A DNA stretch of 55,031 bases from DATMNR01 sp963702765 (lineage in GTDB: Bacteria > Chloroflexota > Ktedonobacteria > Ktedonobacterales > Ktedonobacteraceae): positions 1-55,031 of the forward strand of contig CAVPEB010000032.1 of NCBI GenBank assembly GCA_963702765.1. The letters run 5' to 3'. The notes below the pieces were generated by a model. The model was not told where the DNA came from, did no database searches, and worked only from the letters and a program-made list of their open reading frames with translations. Position 1 is the stretch's first letter. Every line of letters begins with the position of its first letter. Positions 35,629 through 44,695 of this stretch are shown in pieces. A program made the translations under genes and the position numbers.

Positions 35629-37509
35629 TTACACACACCCTCTGAATGACCGCTTAAATAATCTGCTAAAGGCCGGATCAGTTGGTGAAAGTGTGCGATT
35701 CAGAGGAGTCACGACCAGCGCATCAACGCCGGGAGCAGAGTAAAAACGCCCAACCCGATACGTGACATGATGTGTATCAAGATCGTGCAAGAAATTCGGA
35801 TAATGATCGTTGTGCGCGGCCAGCACAAGTACACTGGCGCGATCTGCATGCATCAGAGCTTCATCATCGGACACAATTCGTCCACCAGTTTTCGTCGCCA
35901 CAATCGAATCGTTGGTCGCGAACGTGATAGGATCCCCTATCCAACCAGTAGCCCAGACATATTGAATATGGTTGCTTTTCAGGTATTTCACGATAGCATC
36001 GATATAGGTTGGATTTCGCGACTCGCAACCGGTGGCCTGGAATGTATAGTTTGGATCAGCCTGTGCATAGGCAATTGCTTGCATTCCGAAATAGAGTGCC
36101 AACACTACGAGCATGCCAACCTGGATCAAGGCCAGCAACGATGATCTTCTGGAAGGTGTGAATCTGAACGTAAGCTGCTCACCTGCGCTTTGTTGAACCT
36201 GATTCTGTTGCCTCTCTTGTAAGACCAGCCAGGGGAAGATAATGAGCGTGGCAATTAGAAACGGCAGCGCATCCACCAATGGCGCAACAAAGCGTCCCGA
36301 GCCATCACTTGGGCCGCAGCTGCGCCCGATTGCAATCGCAGAGTTGAGCGAGATGCAGAAGATGACTGAGACACAGATCATGAAGAGGAGTGACAGCCCG
36401 GTGAGCTGTAAGACTCGCACAAATACCGGATGTTGTTGGGCGAGCAAAAGACTTCCAGCCACTAGCGCAAGGCTCACAAAAGCAACGAACAGTCCAAAGG
36501 TCACAAGATGCGGATCTGCCGTTGTAACATCCGGCTGCGTCGGCAAAGATCCACCAAAGGCTCGTGGAGCAAGACAGGTTGTATAGAGTCTTGTGACATT
36601 CTCGATGGACAGCAGACGCCCAGTCAAGGGTACATTTCCCAGCTGAAAGATGTAAGACACATTCGCCCAATCGTTTTGCGCGCCCCAGATGAGGCCGGGG
36701 AGAAAACCAACCAGCAAGGCAGGTACTGCACACAGAACCAGCAAGCCTTCTGTGAATAGCTCCAACCTTGATCGCCAGGGAGCTTCACGACGCGGTTTTA
36801 CCAGGTGTATGACGAACCACCCGCCAATCCAGATTGTGATGGTCACACCTGCATAGATAGTCAAGGGATCAATCCACAAACCCAGGCCAACCAGCACGCC
36901 AATGCCAATCCAGCGCAAGGCAAGCTCATACCAGGGTGCCTGCTGGCTCCAACGCTGTGTCAGACGAAATGCGCACAACAGGAGCCAGAGCATGATGATA
37001 AAGGCTTCCATATACCCCCCTTGTACGCGCATCTCCTCGGCCATATCATAGAGAGGAGGAAAGGCAGCAATCAGAGCGGCGATTATCATGAACGTCATTT
37101 TCATTCGAGCGGAGAGGTGTGCTGTATCGGCAAGAGCTGCTGCGAAACGCCAGGTGAGATAGACCATGAGCAGGCTCATCGGAATTGTCTCCAATCGCAT
37201 CGCCCAGATCGTAGGCCCAGTAAACTTAAAAATCAATGCAGCGAGATAGGCTTCCAGGCTCCCCATATAGGGCTGAGCATAATAGTAGACTGGGAGTTCA
37301 CCACGTAAAATGTGCTCGGCTTGCAGGCCCACCATCGCTTCGTCTCCTGCCATGACGCCAAGCGTATGCACAATGAGCCACACTCGCATCACTATTGCGA
37401 TGAGAAAGCACAGCCATAAAAACCATAACGGAGAAGAAAGTGACTTCAGCTTCCCAGGCCAGCTTGAGGTGTTTGTTGATAAAGCATGATTTCCTGAGAC
37501 TACCATCAT
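35629..37509 (-). CDS. Multi-spanning GT-C glycosyltransferase-like membrane protein
   Basis: About 626 residues with around ten to twelve hydrophobic helices. The first external loop carries GDEAMVGLQAEHILRG and a tyrosine-rich PVYYYAQPYMGS, the acidic-motif layout of ArnT/PMT-type GT-C enzymes that use polyprenyl-phosphate sugars. The last 140 residues (after about 490) look like a soluble external domain. The acceptor and sugar are unknown. I start at ATG 37509, where GAGGAG is seven bases upstream; ATG 37530 lacks a site. Confidence 0.72.
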   Translation of the reverse strand: MMVVSGNHALSTNTSSWPGKLKSLSSPLWFLWLCFLIAIVMRVWLIVHTLGVMAGDEAMVGLQAEHILRGELPVYYYAQPYMGSLEAYLAALIFKFTGPTIWAMRLETIPMSLLMVYLTWRFAAALADTAHLSARMKMTFMIIAALIAAFPPLYDMAEEMRVQGGYMEAFIIMLWLLLCAFRLTQRWSQQAPWYELALRWIGIGVLVGLGLWIDPLTIYAGVTITIWIGGWFVIHLVKPRREAPWRSRLELFTEGLLVLCAVPALLVGFLPGLIWGAQNDWANVSYIFQLGNVPLTGRLLSIENVTRLYTTCLAPRAFGGSLPTQPDVTTADPHLVTFGLFVAFVSLALVAGSLLLAQQHPVFVRVLQLTGLSLLFMICVSVIFCISLNSAIAIGRSCGPSDGSGRFVAPLVDALPFLIATLIIFPWLVLQERQQNQVQQSAGEQLTFRFTPSRRSSLLALIQVGMLVVLALYFGMQAIAYAQADPNYTFQATGCESRNPTYIDAIVKYLKSNHIQYVWATGWIGDPITFATNDSIVATKTGGRIVSDDEALMHADRASVLVLAAHNDHYPNFLHDLDTHHVTYRVGRFYSAPGVDALVVTPLNRTLSPTDPAFSRLFKRSFRGCV

Positions 37510-37721
37510 GATCGTACTCCTCTGCTTCATATTCCTAATACCTGATCAGTTCCCGTTTGGCGTTACTCCTTTGTTGTCGGTCCAATCCCTGGACTAGCGC
37601 CCCTTTCAATGTCATTTCGTTACAATTCCTGTCCACTCCCGCAACTCACTGGTTATCTGTCGCTGACGATCTGCGGATACTCTATCCAACGATGCAACTC
37701 AATCAGAGTACCCGCGGAATG

Positions 37722-37760
37722 GAGAGGCTGCACCTTGTTTGCGAGGCAGAGCAGCCTCTC
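37722..37760. repeat. Hairpin in the intergenic region before the glycosyltransferase
   Basis: GAGAGGCTGC (37722-37731) pairs exactly with GCAGCCTCTC (37751-37760) around 19 bases. It lies between the PQQ-propeller gene's end and the glycosyltransferase start, both on the minus strand. The rest of 37510-37875 holds no gene I can support. Confidence 0.5.
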
Positions 37761-37875
37761 TTCATAGAAATTTTACGTAGTAAGACCGCCATTCAAAGTA
37801 AAATTTCATGAGTACTTGAAAGAAGCCAATATTTCCCTCTTGTGCTCAATGCTTGCAATATATGTTCATGTAGGA

Positions 37876-39420
37876 TCATGTACCAGGGAGATGAAACGCG
37901 TACAGATTGCCGTTATAAGAACCCACATACACTACACCATTGGCTACTGTTGGTGAGGAATATAAGATAGAACCTCCTGTCTGGTAGGCCCACCTTTCCC
38001 TCCCTAATGCGGCATCGAGAGCGTACACGTTGCCGTCGTGAGAGCCGATGTAGACCACACCACCAGCCACCGCTGGCGAAGAGCTGACGCCACCAGCCAC
38101 ATTTATCGAAATAGAGCTTCCTGTCTGAAAAGCCCACTTTTTCGTCCCTGATGCAGCATCAAGGGCGTACACATTGCCATCACCAGAGCCAACGTAGACT
38201 ATGCCGCCAGTCACTGCTGGCGAAGAATCGATTAAGTTTCCTGTCTGGTAGGTCCACTTTTTCCCTCCTGATGCGGCTTCGAGGGCGTACACCCTACCGT
38301 TTTGGGAGCCGATGTAGACCATGCCATTAGCCACTGCTGGCGAGGAATAGATGAATTCTCCAATATAATAAGCCCATTTTTTCGCTCCTGATGCGGTATC
38401 GAGAGCGTACACGTTGCCGTTACCAGAGCCGATGTAGACTACGCCCTTAGCCACTGCTGGCGAGGATGTGAGAAAGCCTCCTGTATGATGGGCCCATTTT
38501 TTCGTCCCCGATTTGGCATCGAGGGCATATACGTTGCCGTCATCGGAGCCGATGTAGACCACGCCACCAACAATTACCGGCGAGTCTTCTACTAAGCCTC
38601 CCGTCTGAAAAGCCCACTTTTTCTTACCTGATGTAGCATCGAGGGCATACACCTTGCCGCCATGGGAACCGATGTAGACTACACCACCTACCACTACTGG
38701 CGAGGAAAAGAGAAATTCACCTATATAATAGACCCACTTTTTCGTCCCTGATGCGGCATCGAGAGCGTACACGTTGCCGTTTTCGGAGCTAAAGTAGACT
38801 ACACCACCTGCCATTACTGGCGAGGAATAGATGACCCTTTCTGTCGAGTAGACCCACTTTTTCGTTAAGCCTCCGACTGTCGTTGGATTGAGTATTTGCT
38901 CATAAGGATTGGCATGGGTATGTTGGGCATCAAAGCCAAACATAATGCCGTTGGTCGCTACAAAATTGTCATAGGAATTGGCAGTAACCCTAGCTGTTGG
39001 TATTAGCTGAGCGGTCGCAGTAGAAGAGGTTTGCGGTGTACTCGTTGGATGATAAACAGTTGAAGGAGGACGATGCCGAAAGAGCAGCAGATATGCCCCA
39101 AGCAGTGCCGTGACCACCAAGACAGCTGCAAGCACATTGAAGAGATGTACGAGTCGCCCACTCTGATCCTGCTTCCCCACTCGTACTTTTAGCTTGCTTG
39201 GAGTGGAACCGAGTTCTCTCATTTCGGGCTCAGGCATATCCTCACGTAAAGAGGCTTGAGAGTCAATCTGCATCAGGCGTGCTCTCGCCTGCAAAAGGAT
39301 ATATTCTCGCTCTTGTGGATCGACAAACATGGGATCGAGATTCGCTTTCTGAAGGAGGGTAATCAACTCTTTATACTGTGGGTCTAGCTCTTCTGGTTGC
39401 CTCTCATCAATGGGTTTCAT
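37876..39420 (-). CDS. Membrane-anchored PQQ-type beta-propeller, putative anti-sigma/sensor
   Basis: 514 residues. A cytoplasmic N-terminus (1-90) with no zinc-finger motif, a single membrane helix (about 91-114), a Thr/Ser/Pro spacer, then eight consecutive ~40-residue PQQ-like blades. Each blade follows SSPxVxxGVVYIGSxxGxVYALDAxSGxKKW. Eight blades would close one propeller outside the membrane. The ATG overlaps the sigma gene stop (ATGA), which argues for an anti-sigma or sigma-associated sensor role. Binding of PQQ itself is not implied by the repeat. Confidence 0.85.
   Translation of the reverse strand: MKPIDERQPEELDPQYKELITLLQKANLDPMFVDPQEREYILLQARARLMQIDSQASLREDMPEPEMRELGSTPSKLKVRVGKQDQSGRLVHLFNVLAAVLVVTALLGAYLLLFRHRPPSTVYHPTSTPQTSSTATAQLIPTARVTANSYDNFVATNGIMFGFDAQHTHANPYEQILNPTTVGGLTKKWVYSTERVIYSSPVMAGGVVYFSSENGNVYALDAASGTKKWVYYIGEFLFSSPVVVGGVVYIGSHGGKVYALDATSGKKKWAFQTGGLVEDSPVIVGGVVYIGSDDGNVYALDAKSGTKKWAHHTGGFLTSSPAVAKGVVYIGSGNGNVYALDTASGAKKWAYYIGEFIYSSPAVANGMVYIGSQNGRVYALEAASGGKKWTYQTGNLIDSSPAVTGGIVYVGSGDGNVYALDAASGTKKWAFQTGSSISINVAGGVSSSPAVAGGVVYIGSHDGNVYALDAALGRERWAYQTGGSILYSSPTVANGVVYVGSYNGNLYAFHLPGT
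37950..38880. repeat. Eight tandem ~120-bp coding repeats (propeller blades)
   Basis: The blades are conserved at DNA level with a period of about 120 bases; the block GTACACGTTGCCGT and the phrase CCACTGCTGGCGA recur in phase. Blade 7 carries an insertion of eight residues. High similarity suggests recent duplication or homogenisation. Confidence 0.8.
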
Positions 39421-39950
39421 CGATTTTTCCCTCCTTCTAGCTGCTGGTAGATCCCCCGTAACTGTTGAAGCGTACGCGAATACAATTGCCGTACGGCCAC
39501 TTCGGATTTCTCGAACTTACAGGCAATGTCGCAAAAGCGGAGGCTTTTGGTATGGCGCAACCATATTAGCTCTCGCTGAAGAGGTGAGAGTTGCTCGAGT
39601 GCATGATAGAGACGTTCATAGTTCTCCTGTTGCTCAGCATATTGCTCTGGTGTTAGATCCCCATCTTCTACTTCGCTGGCCAGTTCTATTGGCACCAGCG
39701 TTACGAGAGTACGATGCCGGTTGCGGTCGACCACTTTATTTCTCGTCACACGCTGCAACCACGCCAATTGACGCGCATCTGGAAGGCTAGAGAGTCCTTC
39801 GTTTTTAAACGCAGCAAGAAAGACCTCCACCAACAGGTCTTCAGCATCCTGCACATTCGATACGTGTTGACAGATGTATGTGAAAACGGTCAGAGCAAAA
39901 CGATCATAGAGTGTGCTATAAACCCCATCTTTCGTTTTTTCCTCATACAT
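39417..39950 (-). CDS. ECF-type RNA polymerase sigma factor
   Basis: About 177 residues. Region 2 is seen in VFTYICQHVSNVQDAEDLLVEVFLAAF and the WLQRVTRNKVVDRNR helix; region 4 in LSPLQRELIWLRHTKSLRFCDIA and SEVAVRQLYSRTLQQL. ATG 39950 is chosen; an in-frame GTG at 39965 overlaps the AGGAG site itself. The stop overlaps the PQQ-propeller gene by four bases. It is the second ECF factor in the window, from a different subgroup than the one at 31063. Confidence 0.85.
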   Translation of the reverse strand: MYEEKTKDGVYSTLYDRFALTVFTYICQHVSNVQDAEDLLVEVFLAAFKNEGLSSLPDARQLAWLQRVTRNKVVDRNRHRTLVTLVPIELASEVEDGDLTPEQYAEQQENYERLYHALEQLSPLQRELIWLRHTKSLRFCDIACKFEKSEVAVRQLYSRTLQQLRGIYQQLEGGKNR

Positions 39951-40283
39951 ACGTTGCAGACACACTCCTGTTTGATTTTTTCTCTTTCATCTAATAAGTC
40001 GTATCAAGAATTAAAGTGTGACAGAGGTACTCAAGAAACCAACATATAGTCCTACTTATATAAAGTGGTCATTGAAGTATATTTAGCTGAAGGTCTATCT
40101 ATGCGGTACTGAACTTTTCACTAACTATCTAACGGTGCGTAATGAAAGCATATTTCTTACAATGGGAACCAGTCGTATACCGTTCGATATTCTCGATCTG
40201 GAGATTCTTTTGCCAAACGTTGAAGTATAATAGAATATGGAAATCTTCAACAAGAAAGTTCATAACACAAACTGCCACGTGAT
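39951..40283. other. Intergenic region between divergent sigma and LuxR-type genes
   Basis: No gene is supported here. The last bases before 40284 (encoding PRDV) continue the nucleotide-cyclase C-terminal sequence in frame, but nothing cyclase-like is found further upstream, so the 5' part of the next gene seems lost. Promoters for either side are not clear. Confidence 0.4.
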
Positions 40284-42984
40284 GTGAACCTACGCGACCT
40301 GGGAATTTATCGCCTCAAGGACCTGGGATATCCAACTCACCTCTTCCAACTGGACATAAAGGGTCTTGCCGCTGACTATCCCTCGCTCAGAACGGTGGGC
40401 ATCCACCTTACCAATTTGCCTAACCAGCCCACCACTTTCATTGGGCGTGAGAAAGAGGTTGCCGCAGTTCAGCAACAACTCCTGCGTCAGGACATACACC
40501 TCGTCACACTCACAGGCCCGGGAGGTGTAGGCAAAACGCGTTTGTGCTTGCAAGTAGCTGCTGAAGTGAGCGAGCACTTCGCAGATGGAACCTGGTTCCT
40601 GTACCTGGCTCCGATAACGGATCCTGATCTGGTGATCCCGACTATTGCCCACACGCTTGGCGTTCGGGAGGCGACAGATCATTCGCTGCTGGACCAACTC
40701 AAAGCGTCTCTTAGGAAGAGGCAGCTGTTGTTAGTGCTAGACAACTTTGAGCAGATCGTGAGCGCAGCCAATCAGGTGGCCGATCTGCTGAGCGCCTGCC
40801 CAAAGCTCAAAGTGCTGGTCACCAGTCGAGAGACGCTGAATGTACAGGCAGAGCATGCGTTTCTAGTGCCACAAATGGCAGTGCCGGATCACAAGCACCT
40901 TTCTGACCTGACGACACTTGCACAGTACGAGGCGGTAGCACTCTTCATCGAGCGAGCGCGGGCGGTCAAGCCTGATTTCCAGGTGAACAACACTAACGCC
41001 CTGGCGATCGCAGCAATCTGCGATCGCGTAGATGGACTCCCACTCGCTATTGAGCTGGCTGTCACGCGCCTCAAGCTCTTTCCTCCTCAGGCACTCCTTG
41101 CCCGCTTGGAGCAGCGGTTACCGCTCTTGACCTGCAGTGCGCGAGATGTGCCTGAGCGCCAGCAGACCCTGCGCAAGACGATGCAGTGGAGTTATGACCT
41201 GCTTACTGCGCAAGAGCAGCGCCACTTTCGTCAGCTTTCGGTTTTCGAAGGAGGCTGCTCCTGGCAGGCGATCGAAGCCATCACTGCATCCTGGGTTGAC
41301 GAACCAGAGCCGGTGCTGGACGTGGTGACCTCTCTCGTCGAAAAGAACTTGCTACAGCAAACAGCACAGGAGAGAGAGGAACTGCGCTTGATGATGCTGG
41401 AAACGATCCGCGAGTACGGACTGGAGATGCTCTCTACCAATGCGGAAATGGCAACAGCACGTCAGGCACATGCCACCTATTACCTGGCGCTGGCAGAGGA
41501 GGCAGCGTGTGGGTACAACAGTCCACAACTCGGCGAGTGGTTGGAACGGCTCGAACAAGAGCACAACAATCTGCGCGCCACAATGGAGTGGTCGCTCGAT
41601 CCAGCGCATGTAGGTTCTCACATGGAGATGGCCTATCGGCTTGGAGAGGCGCTGACGGAGTTCTGGAAGGTGCGAGGCTTTAACAGCGAGGCGCAGACCT
41701 TTCTCGAGCGGGTGCTGGCGTACAGCGAAGGAGTTGAAGCTTCCGTGCGGGCAAGGACGCTGAACGTTGCCGCGAGCTTCGCCTACACGCTGGACGACTA
41801 TGATCGAGCAGAGACGTTGTGGCAGGAAAGCCTGGTCCTGTACCGCGAACTCGGTGACATCCGCGGTATCGCATCTTCCTTGAAGGGAAACGGATTGATC
41901 GCCGGAAGAAAAAACAGCAATAGCACAGTGCTCAATTCGCAATTGGAAGCGTCTCTCGCGCTCAATAAGGAAGCGGGCGACCAGGAAGCCATCGCCCGGT
42001 CACTCTTCTCCTTAGCAGACAGTGTCAGCTTTCACGGAGACTACCAGAGAGGAGACACCTTGTACGAGGAGAGCCTGAAGATTTCAGAGAACTGGGAACA
42101 AGCGAGGTCTCGCCGATTGCCTCATGCAATCGGCCCTATGGCTCTTCTTTAGTGCTCAGGGAGATCAGGAGACCATTGACCAACGGCTCGAGGAAAGTCT
42201 GGCGATCTACAGGGAACTAGGCGACAAGGAGGGCATGGCTTACTACTACTGGGTGGAGGGGTGGGCAGCGTTCAAGCAGAGCGACTCACATAGGGCCTAT
42301 GACCTGATAGAACAGTCTCTCGAGCTCTGTCGAGAGACTGAGAGTCGATGGACTGTATGCGGGGTGCTGGCCTTCTTAGGGAGGATCAAGGCACACCAGG
42401 GCGATTTCGCTGCGGCCCACACCCTCCTAGGGGAGAGCCTGGCTGAAGCACACACCTTAGACGACTGGTCCCGAGCTTTCTGTCTGGAACGATTGGCAGT
42501 CGTCGTGGCAGCTCAAGGAGAGCACGCCTGGACAGCACGTCTGTTGAGTGTGGCCGGGCCCTTGCGCGAGAACTGCGGTCTCCCTGCCTCGCCAATGGAG
42601 CGAACTGATTATGAGCCTACAATGATTGCAGCTCGCACGAGTTTGGGTGAGAAGGATTTCGTCTCCGCTTGGATCCAAGGGCGCAGTATGACCTTCGAGC
42701 AGGTCATCACTATGTCAGCACGATCAGCCACCATTCCCTTGGAATCTACAGAACAAACCCCAAAGACCATTATGAAGCGAGCTATGTATCCCGATGGTTT
42801 GACCACCCGCGAGGTCGAAGTACTGCGCCTGGTGGCACAGGGACTCACCGATGCACAGGTGGCCGAACAGCTCGTGATCAGTCCCCGCACGGTCAATAAC
42901 CACCTAACAGCGATCTACGGGAAAATCCGGGTCTCTTCGCGGAGTGCTGCGACACGCTACGCTCTCGAGCATTACTTGATATGA
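40284..42984 (+). CDS. NB-ARC/TPR/LuxR-type transcriptional regulator, 5'-truncated and frameshifted
   Basis: The first 40 residues (NLRDLGIYRLKDLGYPTHLFQL) are the tail normally joining a class III nucleotide cyclase to an ATPase, yet no cyclase precedes them. Then come the STAND ATPase with P-loop TGPGGVGKT (78-86) and LLLVLDNFEQ, TPR-like repeats, and a C-terminal LuxR helix-turn-helix (LTTREVEVLRLVAQGLTDAQVAEQL). Near 42080-42110 two one-base losses break the frame: SLKIS, then RELG, then LADCLMQSALW sit in three frames. It should be a MalT/AfsR-like regulator if functional. The start GTG is weak. Confidence 0.78.
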
Positions 42985-43044
42985 GGAGAGCATTTGTTCA
43001 CTGTTCTTTTTCTCCCAGGCCAACGTCAGATTAAAGACACCCTA

Positions 43045-44313
43045 TCAGAAATAGTCTGATCCAGCAATCCAGCTCTGTTTGTGGGGAAAGAGCACATCGA
43101 GGATTGGAATGAGTTCATCGGGAATGTACTGATTCGCTTGAATGGCTGCCCAGGTAACAGGGCGAAAACCAAACACGAGTTGTGTGAAAACTTGCTGACT
43201 GAATCTCACTTCTTGCTCCTCGCCGGAAAGATTATCTACCAGAAGCATATTAGATGGTGAGAGTTCAAGAGCGCACTTCTCCTCGTCAATGACGAGCGCA
43301 AGCACTCCTGTCCATTCAATATGATGCTTTTGCCAGCGAACTTGCCAGAGAGGCATTAGCGATTGGATAAGTGCTGAGAATGAAACCATGCGTGCCATCC
43401 ACCCTCTATCAGGATAGGTAGCGATTTCACTGCGCATGGGCAGATGATCGGCCAGGAGATAATACGTCATATCTGTCAGTGGAAGGGGCCAACGGACTTC
43501 AGATTGCAACGTACGTTCTCCTATATGCAAAGTATTCTGGTAGCGCAGCAGGGCCAGTATAGCTGGCCAGGTGTTTGCTGCAACCTCAAATGCCTCATAC
43601 TGTTCTCTACTCTTTGAAAACAATGCATACCCCCCGGGTGTGCCCTCTTCATTGAACACTAACAATGGTAAATGGTCCTCAGGCCAGTTGTCGAGGTAAT
43701 GAACTTGATGCGCAATTGTACGAGTAGGGGCAAACGAACACATCGAAGTACTATGATGTTCCTTGTACAAAGCAAGCAGAAGAGCAGCATCAGAGGGTTC
43801 AGCGACACGCACAACACATTTTTCAGGGGGCCTGTCAGGAATGAGCGTCTTCTTGATCGCATGTTTTGGCAAATCTTCGATCACATCAATGAAACCGTGC
43901 TGCCGATAGTAATCAGGAATACCATGCAGTAACAGAAAGCTATACTGTCGTTTCTGTGCAGTAGCGAAAGCATCTTGCATGAGTGCCGTTGCTATTCCCT
44001 GGTGGCGATAATCTTGATCTGTCACTACTCCTCCAATACATCCAACGCGTAACCTGCTCGACTCCACGCACAACGAGCGTTCTTGTATGAGATAACTACC
44101 AACGTAAGCCTTTCCATAAAAAGCGCTACGTAATTGAATCATTTGAAAATCCGGATCATTTTCAATGAAGCGGCGACGGCGAGATGCAACAAGAGCGGTG
44201 TCCTCATCTGGGCGAAATGTCTTTGCGTTCAATCGAAAATTGTGCTCAATTTCCTCAGTGGTTTCGGGTGAACGAATAGCAAAATCAGGAGATGTGGTAA
44301 GATACTTCATCAT
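43045..44313 (-). CDS. Eis-like GNAT N-acetyltransferase
   Basis: 422 residues. The N-terminal GNAT domain has the acetyl-CoA loop in VTDQDYRHQGIATALM (about 97-112) and a second GNAT-like module follows; the C-terminal hundred residues resemble the SCP2-like domain of Eis enzymes. Eis proteins acetylate aminoglycosides or other amines, but most homologues are uncharacterised. AAAGGTG lies before a pair of ATG codons. It is a single gene, convergent with the LuxR-type gene. Confidence 0.82.
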   Translation of the reverse strand: MMKYLTTSPDFAIRSPETTEEIEHNFRLNAKTFRPDEDTALVASRRRRFIENDPDFQMIQLRSAFYGKAYVGSYLIQERSLCVESSRLRVGCIGGVVTDQDYRHQGIATALMQDAFATAQKRQYSFLLLHGIPDYYRQHGFIDVIEDLPKHAIKKTLIPDRPPEKCVVRVAEPSDAALLLALYKEHHSTSMCSFAPTRTIAHQVHYLDNWPEDHLPLLVFNEEGTPGGYALFSKSREQYEAFEVAANTWPAILALLRYQNTLHIGERTLQSEVRWPLPLTDMTYYLLADHLPMRSEIATYPDRGWMARMVSFSALIQSLMPLWQVRWQKHHIEWTGVLALVIDEEKCALELSPSNMLLVDNLSGEEQEVRFSQQVFTQLVFGFRPVTWAAIQANQYIPDELIPILDVLFPHKQSWIAGSDYF

Positions 44314-44471
44314 GGAACACCTTTCATTGAGCTTCGCACAAGACCATACAACGCTTTTCCCACTTTATCACAAAATAATTAACAAGATAAGAGCATTGGC
44401 TGTATGAAGGAGCTATACTCCCTCATGATTAGAGGACTCAAAAGTCTCATAATGCTGTTTGTGCTTGTCCC

Positions 44472-44495
44472 GAAAAACGATGGTTTGTTAAGACT
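44472..44495. repeat. Dispersed repeat GAAAAACGATGGTTTGTTAA, copy near transposase scrap
   Basis: Closely resembles sequences at 50233-50259 and 50302-50328 (shared core GGTTTGTTAAGACT, with small changes). It lies just beyond the 3' end of the transposase remnant, so it may be the terminal sequence of that insertion element. Confidence 0.5.
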
Positions 44496-44554
44496 CCTCT
44501 GTCTTTGATACCCAGGTTCCACAAACTATCGGGTGCCAGGCAGCGGATTCCCAC

Positions 44555-44683
44555 TCAGCATTGATCTGCTAAACCCACATAGCCAAAACCGTACTTCCAG
44601 CGCATGCCACGCTTTTTCATACGCAGCGTGATCACTCGTTTCACCAGGCCACTTCCCACTGGATAGCCTTGCCCTTGTCAGCC
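44555..44683 (-). pseudogene. Transposase C-terminal scrap (ISKra4-like)
   Basis: The frame reads GQGYPVGSGLV and then LRMKKRGMRWKYG before a stop. The pair GYPIGSG...VES and ARMKxAGMRW is the C-terminal hallmark of ISKra4-type transposases; a few residues between are missing. Only about 40 residues survive. The rest of 44314-44695 has no gene. Confidence 0.55.
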
Positions 44684-44695
44684 GTCGACATCGGC

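Noticed and set aside
37950..38880. CRISPR-like regular spacing of repeats
   Set aside because: The 120-base period is in frame within a propeller gene; there are no distinct spacers.
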